Notes under the pieces: model-generated | What the model was told of the DNA's origin: nothing | The model's input: the letters and a program-made list of their open reading frames with translations, nothing else | The model's database searches: none | In this document: positions 1 through 12,000 of the stretch, in pieces | Layout: every line of letters begins with the position of its first letter | Numbering within the stretch: position 1 is the first letter of the stretch | Source of the DNA: Diphasiastrum complanatum | Lineage: Eukaryota > Streptophyta > Lycopodiopsida > Lycopodiales > Lycopodiaceae | Direction of reading: 5' to 3' | Assembly: GCA_029204225.1 (NCBI GenBank) | Contig: CM055097.1 | Coordinates: forward strand, 31,015,599-31,079,598 | Length of the DNA stretch: 64,000 nt | Translations under genes and position numbers: made by a program

Positions 1-2635
1 TGGATGATGATGTTGATGGAAATACGCATTCTTTGGACAGTAACAGAAAAGACTTTTTACTAAAGTATTCTTCTTGTTTTTCTAATGAGCTACCAAAATC
101 CTTACCCCCTGAAAGACCTGAAATTCATACGATAGACATTATCCCTGGAAGTTCCATACCCAATAGACCTCCCTATAGGGTAAGCCATTCTCAACAAGAA
201 GAAATTTCTAAACAATTTAATGATTTGTTAGAGAAAGGTCTTATAAAACCCAGTAACTCCCCCTATTGCTCTCTTGTACTTTTGGCACAAAAGAAAGATG
301 GGAGTTTTAGGATGTGTGTGGACTATCGTGCTTTGAACAAGATTACAGTTAAGAACCGTTTTCCTATTCCAAGAATAGATGACATTATGGATAGGATAAA
401 TGGATCTTGTATCTTTAGTAGAATTGATTTGACAAGTGGATGCTACCAGATCAGAGTAGCACCCAAAGATGTCCATAAAACTGCTTTCAGAACTAACTCT
501 GGCCTTTATGAATTTTTAGTGGTACCTTTTGGTCTTACTAATGCTCCCGCAACATTCAATAGAATGATGGAACGAATCTTTCGACCTCATAAACGTTTTG
601 TAGGAACATTCTTTGATGATATCTTAGTCTTCAGTGCAAATGAAGAAGAACATAAAAGACATCTAGATATCGTCTTTAGAACCCTACAAGAAAACTCACT
701 TCTCATAAACGGTAAGAAAAGCGAATTCTTTCTAGAAAAGATACACTTTCTAGGACATATGATTTCAAAGGAAGGAATCCAAATGGACCCTTCAAAGATT
801 AAAGCCATACAAGACTGGCCTAAACCAAGAAATATTCATGAAGTTCGGTCTTTCCTAGGCTTATGTTCCTATTATAGAAAGTTTATTCGCCATTTTGCTC
901 ATATAGCCTCACCACTACATGAACTCACTAAGAAGAGAGTAAAATTTCATTGGTATAAGAAAGAGCAAAATGTCGTCGATAATCTGAAGCATGCACTTAC
1001 CACTGGACCTATTCTTATCATTCCCGACCTTCGTAAACCTTTCTTTGTGAAAGTGGATGCAAGTTTAGACTGTATTGGGACAGTCTTAAACCAAGAAGGT
1101 CATGCTGTAGCCTTTGAAAGCAGACGACTTCAAGGGGTAGAAGTACAGTATGACATTTATGAAAAAGAACTTTTGGCCATTATTCATGCCCTTAAGTTAT
1201 GGAAGCTATCTACTAGGAAATGATTTCCTAGTTAAAACAGATCATCAAAGCCTTAGGTACTTTCTCACCCAGCAACTAATTCGAGAAAAACATCTAAAAT
1301 GGGCTAACTACCTTAGCACTTTCCATTTTCAGCTACTTCATCACCCAGGAAAGGACAATAAGGTCGTCGATGCTTTATCAAGAATCCCCAAGGTCAACCA
1401 TATTTCTCTAGCATATCATGAAGATTTCCTTCCTATGAAAAGTATGTATGCTAGTGATTCCGACTTCCAACATATCTTTGAAATACTTGAAAGAAATCAA
1501 AGTCATAAAGACTATGTTTTGAAAGAAGGATATCTATTCAAAGAAGATAAGCTATGTATTCCTATAGCATTTAGAACCAAGATCCTTCAAGAAACCCATA
1601 GTCCTCCCTATGCAGGACATAGAGGAATCCCTTCAACTCTGGAAGCTCTGAAAAGATTCTTTTTTTGGCCTACCATGCATCGAGACACAAGGCATTACAT
1701 AAATGCATGTCTAGTCTGTCAACACAATAAAGATGAGCGAGGATTAAAAAGTCCAGGGTTACTTCATCCCTTGCCTATTCCTGAAACACCCTGGGAACAT
1801 ATTACCATGGACTTTATCTCTGGGTTCCCTAAAACCAAAAATGGATGGGGACAACCCTTAAATTCTCTTCTTCCTTTCACCCCCAGACTAATGGTCAAAG
1901 TGAAATTACTAATCGAACCATCATAGATTTGTTGAGAAATTATGTAAGTGATCAGAAGACTCAATGGAAACATTATCTTCCTATTCTGAAATTTGCTTAC
2001 AATAACACCGTTCATTCTTCTACTGGTAAAGCGCCTTTTGAAGTAATGTATGGAAAACCAATTGTGCCTCCTGTATTAAGGACTAAAGAAAAGATATTTG
2101 CCTCAAATGAATTTGTGCAGGATTATCAAGACACCTTTTCAAAGGTTCAACAATCCATTGCAAATGCACAACAAAAACAGCAAAAAAGTGCAAATATGCG
2201 TCGGAGGGCAATCAAGTACGAAGAAGGAGAACTAGTTCTCCTAAAATTTGAAAAGAAAAGACTCAGGAAAAAAAAGGGCAGCATGAAACTCTACCCAAAA
2301 CTAGCCCAAAAGTATTATGGACCTTTTAAAGTCAAGAAAGTAATCAACGAAGTTACATGTGAGCTTGACTTACCCATTACTTGGAAAATCCATAACAAAT
2401 TCCATGTAAGCTTGCTAAAGAAATTCAATGGTCCGGAACCAGAAGGATTTACAGATTCCGAACCACCAGAAGTTCAAGGAACCGAAGAAATCCTTCAACC
2501 TGAGCAGATATTGATGCACAAGACAAGAACTGGAAGAAAAGGGATAACAAGAACTATCCTACTACGGATGCAAGATGGATGGAAGAAGAATTCTTCCAAG
2601 AGTATCCAGAAATTTTAAATGTTTATTTGAGAAAT
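1..2635 (+). mobile_element. Ty3/gypsy chromovirus-type pol, 3' half, defective
   Basis: The stretch encodes, in order, reverse transcriptase, RNase H, an integrase zinc finger with core, and a chromodomain-like tail. RT motifs are plain: LLAQKKDGSFRMCVDYRALN, RIDLTSGCYQIR and the catalytic FFDDILVFS. The integrase HHCC finger includes HRGIPST and CLVCQHNK, and GPFKVKKV/NKFHVSLLKKF mark the C-terminal domain. It is dead in at least three places. A frameshift lies near 1203 inside RNase H. An internal deletion near 1845 joins the start of the integrase core (TMDFISGFPKTKNGW) to its end (SFHPQTNGQSE), so the second catalytic Asp is lost. A frameshift near 2570 splits the chromodomain; the other frame continues with WMEEEFFQEYP. 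The 5' LTR and gag lie left of the window. Confidence 0.93.
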
Positions 2636-3508
2636 GTCCGTTGAGGACAACGCTTAATGCGTCAGAGGGAATGTAAAATTGTATAGAACAAATTGACCAA
2701 GAAATAAAGGCTATCCAGTCTTCCATTCTTTTTGTATAAAACGTATTTTGAATATTAGAGCTTATTGCTCTGACTGATGAAATATGAGTGCAAGTATCAT
2801 TACCTGAAGACAAGAAATGCAACTGTAGAGCAATGCTGACGGTTTGATATGCAGGTTCTAGAAATAGAATCTAATGATGAACCATTTGATGGTATGGCTT
2901 CTAACCTTTTCCTAAGGGTATGTGCAGGTACTAAGAAGAGTACCTGAAGAAAGAATCCAAAGAAGCTTCTTAAAGCTTAAAGACGGTACCTGAAGAAGGC
3001 TCAATCGAGTCTATAAAGAAGGCTCACTCGAGTCTATAAAGACTGGGAGAAGAAACCAAAGGACTGATCACCCTTTGTGTCACACTCCACTATGATTGGG
3101 GATGGGCAACCCCTAGAAAAAAGAGCCTAGGAATTGATGAAAATTATGCAAGGTAAGATGGACATATACAAAGCCTTTCCCATGACATGAAAAACACTTG
3201 GGTGGATCCCACTATTGTACACAAAGAAATATTCAACTTAAAAGTGACTAACATTGAATGTTAGGCTACCTACCTTCTATCCGTATCAATATGTAACTTA
3301 CCTACTTTTTCACATGGCTTGAAAGCAATAGGACACCTACCTAGGAAAATGCGCCCTCCTACTCCTCCCCTTTTGCTCTAACTAAGTGATAAACACTCTC
3401 TCATACCTATACACCTCACCCTCTCACTTTACTTATCCTAGAGTCTCCCTTACACCTCTCACACTTATTTTGGACACCTCAGCCACTTCCTAAAGACTAC
3501 ACTTTCCC

Positions 3509-3517
3509 TATAAAAGG
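3509..3517 (+). promoter_or_regulatory. TATA box, probable LTR promoter
   Basis: TATAAAAGG lies about 840 bp into the putative gypsy 3' LTR and is followed by a CT-rich stretch, as expected at the U3/R boundary of a plant LTR. The assignment rests on motif and position only. Confidence 0.45.
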
Positions 3518-3704
3518 ACTAACTCGCCCCTCTCCCTCATTATTCATCTCCCATTCATTTTTTCTTTGCCTCTTGCTCTTGCTTGTGTGTGTGTAGGTGC
3601 TTGGAAGAAAGCTTGGAGCTATGGCTTGAGGAGGAACTATCAAGCTTGGACTGGAATCACTTTTTGGAACCACTTTCACACACACTCACTTTCTCCTACC
3701 TCTT

Positions 3705-3707
<3 letters not shown>

Positions 3708-3757
<50 letters not shown>
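3708..3757. repeat. (CT)n microsatellite, about 25 units
   Basis: Uninterrupted CT dinucleotide run inside the putative gypsy LTR. Confidence 0.98.
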
Positions 3758-3760
<3 letters not shown>

Positions 3761-3783
3761 CTTTCACACCATCCATAAGACTG

Positions 3784-3895
3784 ATGACCATGCATGTCAC
3801 ACCATCCATGACTTGATGGCCATGCATGTCACACCATCCATGACTTGATGGCTTTGCATGTCACATCATCCATAACTTTTTGGTCATGCATGTCT
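3784..3895. repeat. 32-bp tandem array, 3.5 copies, rich in TGCATG
   Basis: Units start at 3784, 3816, 3848 and 3880, exactly 32 bp apart. Each carries a TGCATGTCACA-like core followed by a CATCCATRACT segment. Further TGCATG motifs continue to about 3990 without strict periodicity. Confidence 0.92.
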
Positions 3896-4214
3896 GATTT
3901 AGGAGTTGCATGTCTGATTTGGAAACTTGCATGTATGAAATTGAAGTTTGCATGTTGAAATTGAAGCTTGCATGGTTGGATTCATGCATGCCATACATAC
4001 TGATGTCAAATGCCTATGCAGGTTCTTTTCTTGATCAGTAAGTCCTTGCATGTCATAAGGAACCACTTTTCTTGGTATAAGATTCTTTAAAATCCAAAAT
4101 TTGTAAACTTTTGGTTGATGTAAAGATCTAAGAATCCATCTTCCCAAACCACTGTATATGTAATCGGCCTAGGGCCAATTGATCTTGCATAATTTGAAAA
4201 GAAAAATCCTTCGC

Positions 4215-4233
4215 GGGGGGGGGGGGGGGGGGG
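4215..4233. repeat. Run of 19 G
   Basis: An uninterrupted G homopolymer sits in otherwise ordinary AT-rich sequence, flanked by CTTCGC and TTCCCC. Such runs are rare in plant DNA and may be a sequencing or assembly artefact. Confidence 0.97.
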
Positions 4234-4796
4234 TTCCCCATCTTGACCCCTCAGCAAGTCTCTTGAATGGATGATTTTGTGATTGAATGTTAAAGCTCTT
4301 CCCTAAGTTTTTGAGTTCTTGTTCAAGTTCTATTTAACAGTGTTATGATGACTTGTTCTTTTTTTTAAGTCACTATTTCTAAAGTCAGGACTTTAGAAAT
4401 AGTAGACCTTCACTTCAAGTTCACATATACCCACGAATCACATCATCCCATGATTCGTTCAGAACAACAGATAGTCGAAGGTCAAGCTTATCTGACAGAA
4501 GGAATTTAGAGTAGTTCAAAAAATATACTTCATACATATGCATTGGACTACATGCTAACTTGGTCCCTGTGAAAGGATCCAGCACAAAAAAACAAGAGAA
4601 TGACCATATGAGCAAGTAGAATTATTGAGAAAATTGAGTTAAGAAGTAAAGAGGAAAGAGGAAATGCCACAATGGAACTGAGTCCTGACTCACATAAAAC
4701 GTGAAGACAACTAAAGAAAGACCTGCACTTTTTGCCCACTTCAGTCTTAAAATTTGACTACATCATGGAAGGCATGACTGGCTCGTTACAGAAAGC

Positions 4797-5018
4797 AAAA
4801 ACAAGCTGATTTGGAAGAAGCGAAGGCTGATATCAAGACCCATAAATCAATAGACAGCAAGACCTCAAAACAGAATGCTTTCAGAAAAACAAAAAATTTG
4901 AAAGGACAAAAACAAGATGATTTGGAAGAAGCAAAGGCTGATATCAAGACCCATAAATCAATAGACAGCAAGACCTCAAAACAGAATGCTTTCAGAAAAA
5001 CAAAAAATTTGAAAACCT
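4797..5018. repeat. Two-copy tandem duplication, period 111 bp
   Basis: The second copy starts 111 bp after the first (GATTTGGAAGAAGC at 4808, GATTTGGAAGAAGC-like at 4919) and is nearly identical. 111 is a multiple of three, so an open frame runs through both copies on the plus strand with a 37-residue Lys-rich repeat (core KADIKTHKSIDSKTSKQNAF). No start context or splice sites support a gene, so I treat it as a repeat. Confidence 0.92.
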
Positions 5019-5394
5019 ATAAGCTACACTTGCTACACACAGTGAAGCTTCAGATTTCTCAATTATGTGACCGACTGGCCATTCCAATCTTTAAAATATA
5101 TATATATGATATATATACATAGTAGATCCAACCAGGTCATGCACCAAAACCAAAATTCTGGTATCACAGGAACTAAAATTTAAAAAAAATAAAAAATAAA
5201 TAAAAACTTGTGTTCACTCATTACTACTTAATGCAATCCCAGAAAGCTATGAGTGGAGACTTCACAAATATGCAGAAGATGATTAAGGGCCAAAATAGAG
5301 AACTACAATCTTGAAACTCCCACTCTGTCAGGAAATGCAGTCTACGAAGCTGTAGGCAATATATTTCCTATGATATTCTCCAACCGGAGATGCG

Positions 5395-5642
5395 TGGGGA
5401 TAAAAGGACAGAATGAATGGCCTCTGCAATTATAGAATACACTTCCTCTTCCTCCCCTTTTGATACTGCAAGTAACAATTCAATTTTGGAAGAATAATAG
5501 GAATTGCACTTAATCATTCTACATCATCAAGGTATTGAATGGCCACTGCAGTTACAGAATACACTTCCTCTACCTCCCCTTTTGGTACTGCAAGTAACAG
5601 TTCAATTAAATACATTAGTAATTCATAGTGATGCGTAGCTTT
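5395..5642. repeat. Two-copy tandem duplication, period 122 bp, carrying a minus-strand exon-like unit
   Basis: The copies begin near 5415 and 5537. On the minus strand each contains the same acceptor-like sequence TTACTTGCAG, with exon starts at 5465 and 5587, followed by a related coding stretch. The two peptides are SKGEEEEVYSIIAEAIHSV and PKGEVEEVYSVTAVAIQYL. Confidence 0.88.
5399..5465 (-). CDS. Putative next URB1 exon (right copy of the duplicated unit)
   Basis: A TTACTTGCAG acceptor is followed by an open stretch reading (V)SKGEEEEVYSIIAEAIHSV. It enters in phase 1, which is exactly the phase left by the upstream exon ending at 6052. I do not recognise the peptide as a URB1 segment and see no strong donor, so the assignment rests on phase, acceptor and gene order. 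The copy at 5587 may be a decayed or alternative version. Confidence 0.25.
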
Positions 5643-5880
5643 CAAATTGGCACACATATTCACGAGGTAGGTAGAGGTCTGATAATTTATTATTGTAACC
5701 CCGTCCATTTTTTATCTGTGCATCAACATTTTGAACATTCATATGAGGGCTAAAAAATAAACAAATTGGCGCACACATTCACAAGGTAGGTAGAGGTCTG
5801 ATAATTTATTACTGTAACCCCATACATTTTTTATCCGTGCATCAACAATTTTGAACATTCATACAAGGGCTAACTGAATG
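5643..5880. repeat. Two-copy tandem duplication, period 119 bp
   Basis: CAAATTGGC followed by ACACAT..TTCAC.AGGTAGGTAG occurs at 5643 and 5762. The copies differ at scattered bases. No coding content is evident. Confidence 0.9.
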
Positions 5881-6051
5881 AAAACCCACAAAAATGTGAA
5901 AAAAAAATTAATCACGTTTCCATAAAAATTTTGAGATAAAATTTGGGACCATTCAAGTTCTAGGTAAAACATCAACGTAAAAAGAATCAGATCGGTTTCC
6001 GCATTGGCCTATGTCTCAAAAAAATCAATACTAAGTACAACAAAATATTAC

Positions 6052-9000
6052 CTTGAGTTTCATCAACATTCCTTGTAGGACTCCCCATTACTTCCTGCAA
6101 TGTATGAGCAGAGAGTATAGAATGCAATTGGTCTAAGTACTTATACAAGTTCTTGCCCACGCTAAAGACTGCATCCCATAAAAAAGCCATAATACTTTCA
6201 TGAAATACATTGAGATTAACTGTTGATGACCCTGTAAAATGGGAGTCTACGTGGGTTTCCTCTTCACAGTACCTTTCATCATCCCAACCTCTCAAGAAGC
6301 TTAGCCATAGAGCCACCTCTGAAATGTTGTCATCAAAAGCTCCAGTGCTGACCATAGCTCCGTATACAAGAGAAGTTGCTTGAGATTTAACCTCCTTTGC
6401 ATGTGAGCATATCATCAAATTCAACAAAGGCTTGAAATTTCGGTAAAGAGCTAGAGAACTTATGAAAGATTTAGGTGTATCCCTCATAGGGCTACAAGAA
6501 GAGACAGTGGCAGCATATAATAAATCAACAAGCGCTCTCTGTTGTCTGACACTCAAGCTTTTCAGATTCTCTGGCACCAATTTAAAAGCATCAAAATTAT
6601 GATCAGCCAAAGCCACAGGTAGTGCTCTCTGCAAATTCAGAAATAGGATTGTCAAATTAATGCTTACTCTGTCTATTATCGACATAATTAGCAACGCTGC
6701 CCTCCCTACTGCACTAGGATTTAGTGGGCAGCTACAGTCCTGTATAACACCTTCAAAATGAACTTTTACACACAATAAGGCTAATACCACATGTTTAAAA
6801 CTTGAAAGCAATATCAGGGAATATCACAGCAACACTGACCTTCCTACTGCACAATGATTTATTGGAGCAGCTACAGTCCAGTATAGCACATCCCAAATGA
6901 ACTTTTGACATACATATAGAATTATGCAAAGTTTGTATCCATGAATCTTTAACGGGCCTTGCCTAGTACATAGCTTTTGATAATAGAACGTTTCTAAACT
7001 CTTTAGAAATTTTATAGTGTTCCATTAGCCGAGACCTCGATCCTCACATTTATTTTGAAGTCAATGCAAGTAGTTACCAAAACAAGTCCTCAGCCTAAGT
7101 CTGACCAATGCTAAGGAGTTCAATGGTTCATACCCAGACATTTGATCAAGGGTCATCCGAACGTCAAAATATCTTGTTACCCTTCCCAAGACATCAACTT
7201 GTCCTAGATCGTGATGACTACCAAGCCTTGTGCTAAGATAAGGAGATGTTTGAGATGTTCAATAGGACTTGACAATTGAATTCTTCATCTTCAAAGAAAG
7301 TGTTGTATTAGAATTATATAATCACCATTAAAAGAAAATAATTTATTCCAGAAATTCATAAATAGCTAGCATAAGTTACTAATAAAACAATTGCTTATAA
7401 CTTCACAATAGCAGAATCCACACAAAAGTCAACTTATAATAAAAGGGTCTCATTATTAAATTTCAAATTGAGTTGGTTGTTCTCTCTTGTGGCCCATGTC
7501 CTAGCTTTTCGTACTTCAAACAACTTCCTTGTCTACCCAACTTGTCATGCCCACGACTGGTCTCGGGTAACGTGTCCACGCTAGGGATCAGTAGACCAAC
7601 AACCCGTAAGTTAATTGTGACTATAAGGAAATTGGGGCCCTTATGTGTATAAGGTCATAATTATTGGTTGTAGGCCTAAACTCATGATGGTGGATTTATA
7701 TGGGTCTGTCAGTGAGTCATTGGGGAACTGGATGACGTGGCCCAAATAGGCTGCAGAGGTGTCCAATGAGGTGTCACTGTACACTACTAGTGATGCATGG
7801 GCCTTGGAGGGTATAAGTATACCTATTGGGCTCTCACTAGTGTATCCTTGATTGTGAGACTAGTAGCGGTATGCTGCTAGTGTGATGCCTCATTCCTCTT
7901 TGAGATTGATCCATAGCTTGGGGGCTAGAACCGTTCGATCTAGGATTGGTTGGGTTGGTTGTCCACCATCCGTTTCCCTTGTGTTGCTTGTTATTGGCAT
8001 GTTTAGAATAGAATCCTTGGTCTAGGACTTTATACAACTTATTCAATATCAATATGCCATAAGTGTTGAAATTGGTGTTTGTGCGCAATCGTAAGGCATT
8101 GTCATCTTCGTGAGCCACACTAGCTTATTCCAATGCATGGAAACCAACTTAGTCAATATCAATATGCCAGAAGTGTGAAATTGGTGTTTGTGCGCAATCG
8201 TAAGGCATTGTCCTCTTCGTGAGCCGCACTAGCTTATTCCAATGCTTGCAAGCACTACTCCTACCAAGCCTAAGTTTTAGTGGGGTATAGTCAAATTGTG
8301 ATCTACAGCTAGTTGATATCAAATTTGCACATGGCTTATTCAACGATCGTGATTTATGAACCAAGGGACTACGTTTGCTTGCATATAATTCATAGGCAGT
8401 CAATTTATGCAAATGCATTTTCTACGTGATGCAAACATGGGAAAATCCACCATATTCCTCCAACAATTTAGCATTGGGAGCATAGAGCCAATGCTGCCCC
8501 TTTGCTAGCAAATCTCCTTCAAATACGTGTTTTTCTCTTAATAGTACTAAAAGAAGCATAGATCAAGTGAATATTCATCACAAGCAACTATCGTCCAAAT
8601 TATAAAGAAATATAGATTAACAATCACCAACCAACTCAGATCCAAATTTACAAAAGCATGCATCTTGGAATCCAAGATATTGGCAACACTCCGTCCTCTT
8701 ACTCCAAAAACTAATCAATCGATTTGCCATATCATCCCTACATAGGTCCTATCAAGTAACCAGAATCCAGTAGAATGTTGGAATAAAACTCTCCATCCAA
8801 TCGTAGAGCACGTAATCAAGAATAACCTTAAGCACGCAAGACTCCACCAACATCATGGTTTGAACAACTAGATAGTTACCCTAAGAGTCCCAAGTTACCA
8901 CTCGGACATGATCTAACAACACTTGCCCCTAAGTGTTGACCTCCCAATGCTTTCATTAACCCAAGCTACACACCGACTAACCATAGTTAGTCAAGGGCCT

Positions 9001-12000
9001 AACAACTTTGATTCTTGCCTTTAGAAGCTTTGTGCTTGAGAGAAAATCGATTGTGATACAATCGCCTCTTCTTCACAGTACAAAATTGGGGTTTCAATCA
9101 GAATCTTCAATGGATAACTAGAATATTCTTCCTTCTCGCACCTGATACCATGGTTACAAATTATAAAGTCCACATAAATTGATTGATTACAAATCACCAA
9201 GGAACCAAGATACTCAAATTGAAGGTCCACACAATTTTGATTAAATTGCAAGTTCCCAATGCCAATGCCAATGCCCAAGTAATCATCTAAAATTCTGAAT
9301 GAACTGAGTAATATCCTTCGTAAGGCCAAAAACACTTGAACAGTCAAAGGATTGCAAAAATACATGTCAAAATAGTTAAAATAAAAGTAGACTTATTGTA
9401 TCTCTACATTGTGGGTCCAGTCATGAGACTAGGACCGGTTGCATGTATGACGAAGCAGTCGACGAGATACGTGTCTCGTAAGCGGCAACTCAGGTTATGC
9501 ATGGCTTGCCACTAAAAGGGTACAATGTTTTAAGTTTTTGAATGTGGGGTTTGAGTTTGGAGAGTGCTTATTGAGTTGTTTTCTGTCTGTCGTTTTGTGA
9601 CCCTGTGTGACGTGAATTTTAACTTGGTATCAAAGCCTGACAGGGTTCGAGCAGAGAGCAGTGTTGTCGTTAGAAAGAGCTTCAAAACATCAATTTTCTG
9701 AGAGTTTGAGGTTTACGGCAATCAAAAAGAGGAAAGTGGAGCACCGGTGCACTGAATTAGGCATATAGCTTGTCGAGCTCAGGGTAGGATCATAACATCA
9801 GACAAATTTCTGATGATGGACATGGTTATGCACCTTGTGATACTGCCTCACAACCTCAGGAGACAGGATCGAGGAGGGATAAGCCATTTGGATTCAAGAG
9901 GATTGAGGTTGTAGGTGACAAGCATAAGGAGAAAGACATACCTTGGGAGACATTTTCACCTGAAAGTAGTTCACCTAACAAAAAGCTCCCCAAATGGTAA
10001 CGAATCCTCAACCAACGAATCACGATTCGTGGAAACACTATCTCTGTACTATGGGTCTAGTCATGAGACTAGGACCGGCTGCATGTATGACGAGGCAGTG
10101 ACGGGACACATGTTTTGTCAGCAACAACCCAGGTCATGCATGGGTTGCCACTAAAAGTCCTATATGTACAGTGTTTTAAGTTTTTGAAAGATAGTCTTGC
10201 TATGTGGAGTATGAGTTTAGAAAGTGCTTATTGAGTTGTTTTCTATGAGTCTATGTCGTTTTGTGATCCTACGTGACGTGAATTTTAACTAAAATAACCC
10301 CCAACGGAAAGCCTAAAATTGTCACCTCAATCAACTCATAAATCTTAAACAGCGAAACCATTGATTAGAAGGGTTTTGGATGAAAAATGAATGTTACAAC
10401 AGAATTTCTAGAAGTCCACAAAAATGATCAATGCTTTGAAACAAGTGTTGCTATGATAACTATACCATTTATGTGGACGCAAATTATATTTCTTAGAGGT
10501 CTAGGAAAAATCATTGATAACTGCAAATAGCTAGCTTCTAACAATTATCCCAGTTAATGTATAATTTTTATGGTTGGACTTAACATTTAACAAGTTCACA
10601 AGCATGAGCTCTTGAATCTTTCCATGTGAACTTACAAATAATTGTTCACACATTTTCCTGCTATAATTGTGTTTTTCTTTATGTATTGCCCATTTTTTTA
10701 ATCTCCGGACCTAAAAGTGAATCTGAATATTTTAATTTGACCTATCTGCATATGCTTCTAACCAAGTGAGATGCAAAGCTTTGAAAGTCAAAGCCAAAAG
10801 TGACAAATGTTTCAATTAGAGTCCTCTGCCTTATTGAAAGTATCTAAAACAGACTCAGTGGTATGCAAATCTTACCTGATAAGCAGCTAACACTTGTAGA
10901 AGCTTTATATACAATAACTCAATGATATTATCTTTTTCACCAATCGAGCACACAACCATTCCTCTGTCAAACTCCGTAGCTGAATCAACCTTTTCATTTA
11001 CTAGGACTCCTGCACCTTCCGCCACCGGAAAATTCTTAACACCAACAACCTGAATGCTGTCAATATCACCCAACGAAACTTTCCTTCTTTTGGCACGGAC
11101 TTTTTCTGTTCTAATATTTGGAGAAACTTTTTGCATAGCCTTTTCAACAGCTTTTTCAGCTCCACCATCAATTGACCTTAGAGAAGAATACATTGAAAGT
11201 ATTGTTCGGGTATCCGGTAACAGCACACGAATTCTGTCCTCTGTATGATGAGCAAGATCCAACCACTGATTTTGGTAGTCACGGCTCTCTTTTTGTATGT
11301 GAAATGAATCACTGTGGATGTTCGCCCTTCCATTCGTGCTGCAACAGTCTTCCACCAAAAGTGATATTTTAGCTGAAGAAACTCTATCAGCAGGGTTCAT
11401 ACATACACCTTCGGAACAAGGCACAACACTTCGCTGTGAACCCATCTGATCTAATTTGCTTTCAGTCGAGAACAACGCTGCAGCTGTTTTTATGGATTTC
11501 TGTAAACACTCAAATGAAGTTAAAGCCTCGAGAAGAAATACCAGGCAAGCATGCTTCACAAGCGGATCAGGATGTAGAAGTCCCCTGTTAATAGCCACAC
11601 GAGAGAAGTTGTGCGGCCAAATTCTCTTCAAACAACTCTGAACAAGGGGAGAATCAGCTGGCGGAGGATGAGGACTAACTTTTGCCATTGATGAAAACAA
11701 AGGTGGCACATTCGTGATAGAAATAAGTCGAGAAACTAAGGCAATAGCCTCGAACCTGCGGAGCAACTCAAGTGATAAGAAAAGATTACTTCCAAAAATG
11801 AAAAGAGGAATATTACCTAAACCCTAAACCACAAAGAAAATTGTCAATGTTTCGGACGAGAGTGCTCAAAGGGAAAAAATCAGCACGCAGACACTCACCA
11901 ACTTGGGGAGTTCCTAGGTTCTAGACTAAAAGGAATTGCATCAATGTAGGCAGCAGCAAGTGATGTTCTACTTGTTGCTATAGCCAACAAAAGCTCCTTG

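Larger units (their letters stand above)
2672..4200 (+). mobile_element. Probable 3' LTR of the gypsy element (right end uncertain)
   Basis: After the pol stop the sequence reads GAGGACAACGCTTAATGCGT and then a purine tract CAGAGGGA. This is the usual chromovirus layout of polypurine tract followed by LTR. The LTR would begin TGTAAAATTG at 2672. A TATAAAAGG box at 3509-3517 is suitably placed for the LTR promoter. The 5' LTR is outside the window, so I cannot align the two copies and cannot fix the right end. The coordinate given is an estimate near the last sequence that looks repeat-like. Confidence 0.5.

Noticed and set aside
4811-5122. Open frame with a 37-residue repeat (KADIKTHKSIDSKTSKQNAF)
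   Set aside because: It is the by-product of a 111-bp tandem duplication whose period is a multiple of three; the opposite strand is equally open and no start or splice context supports a gene.
9021-9365. 114-codon minus-strand open frame as a gene
   Set aside because: It overlaps the LTR/primer-binding-site remnant and its composition matches no protein family.
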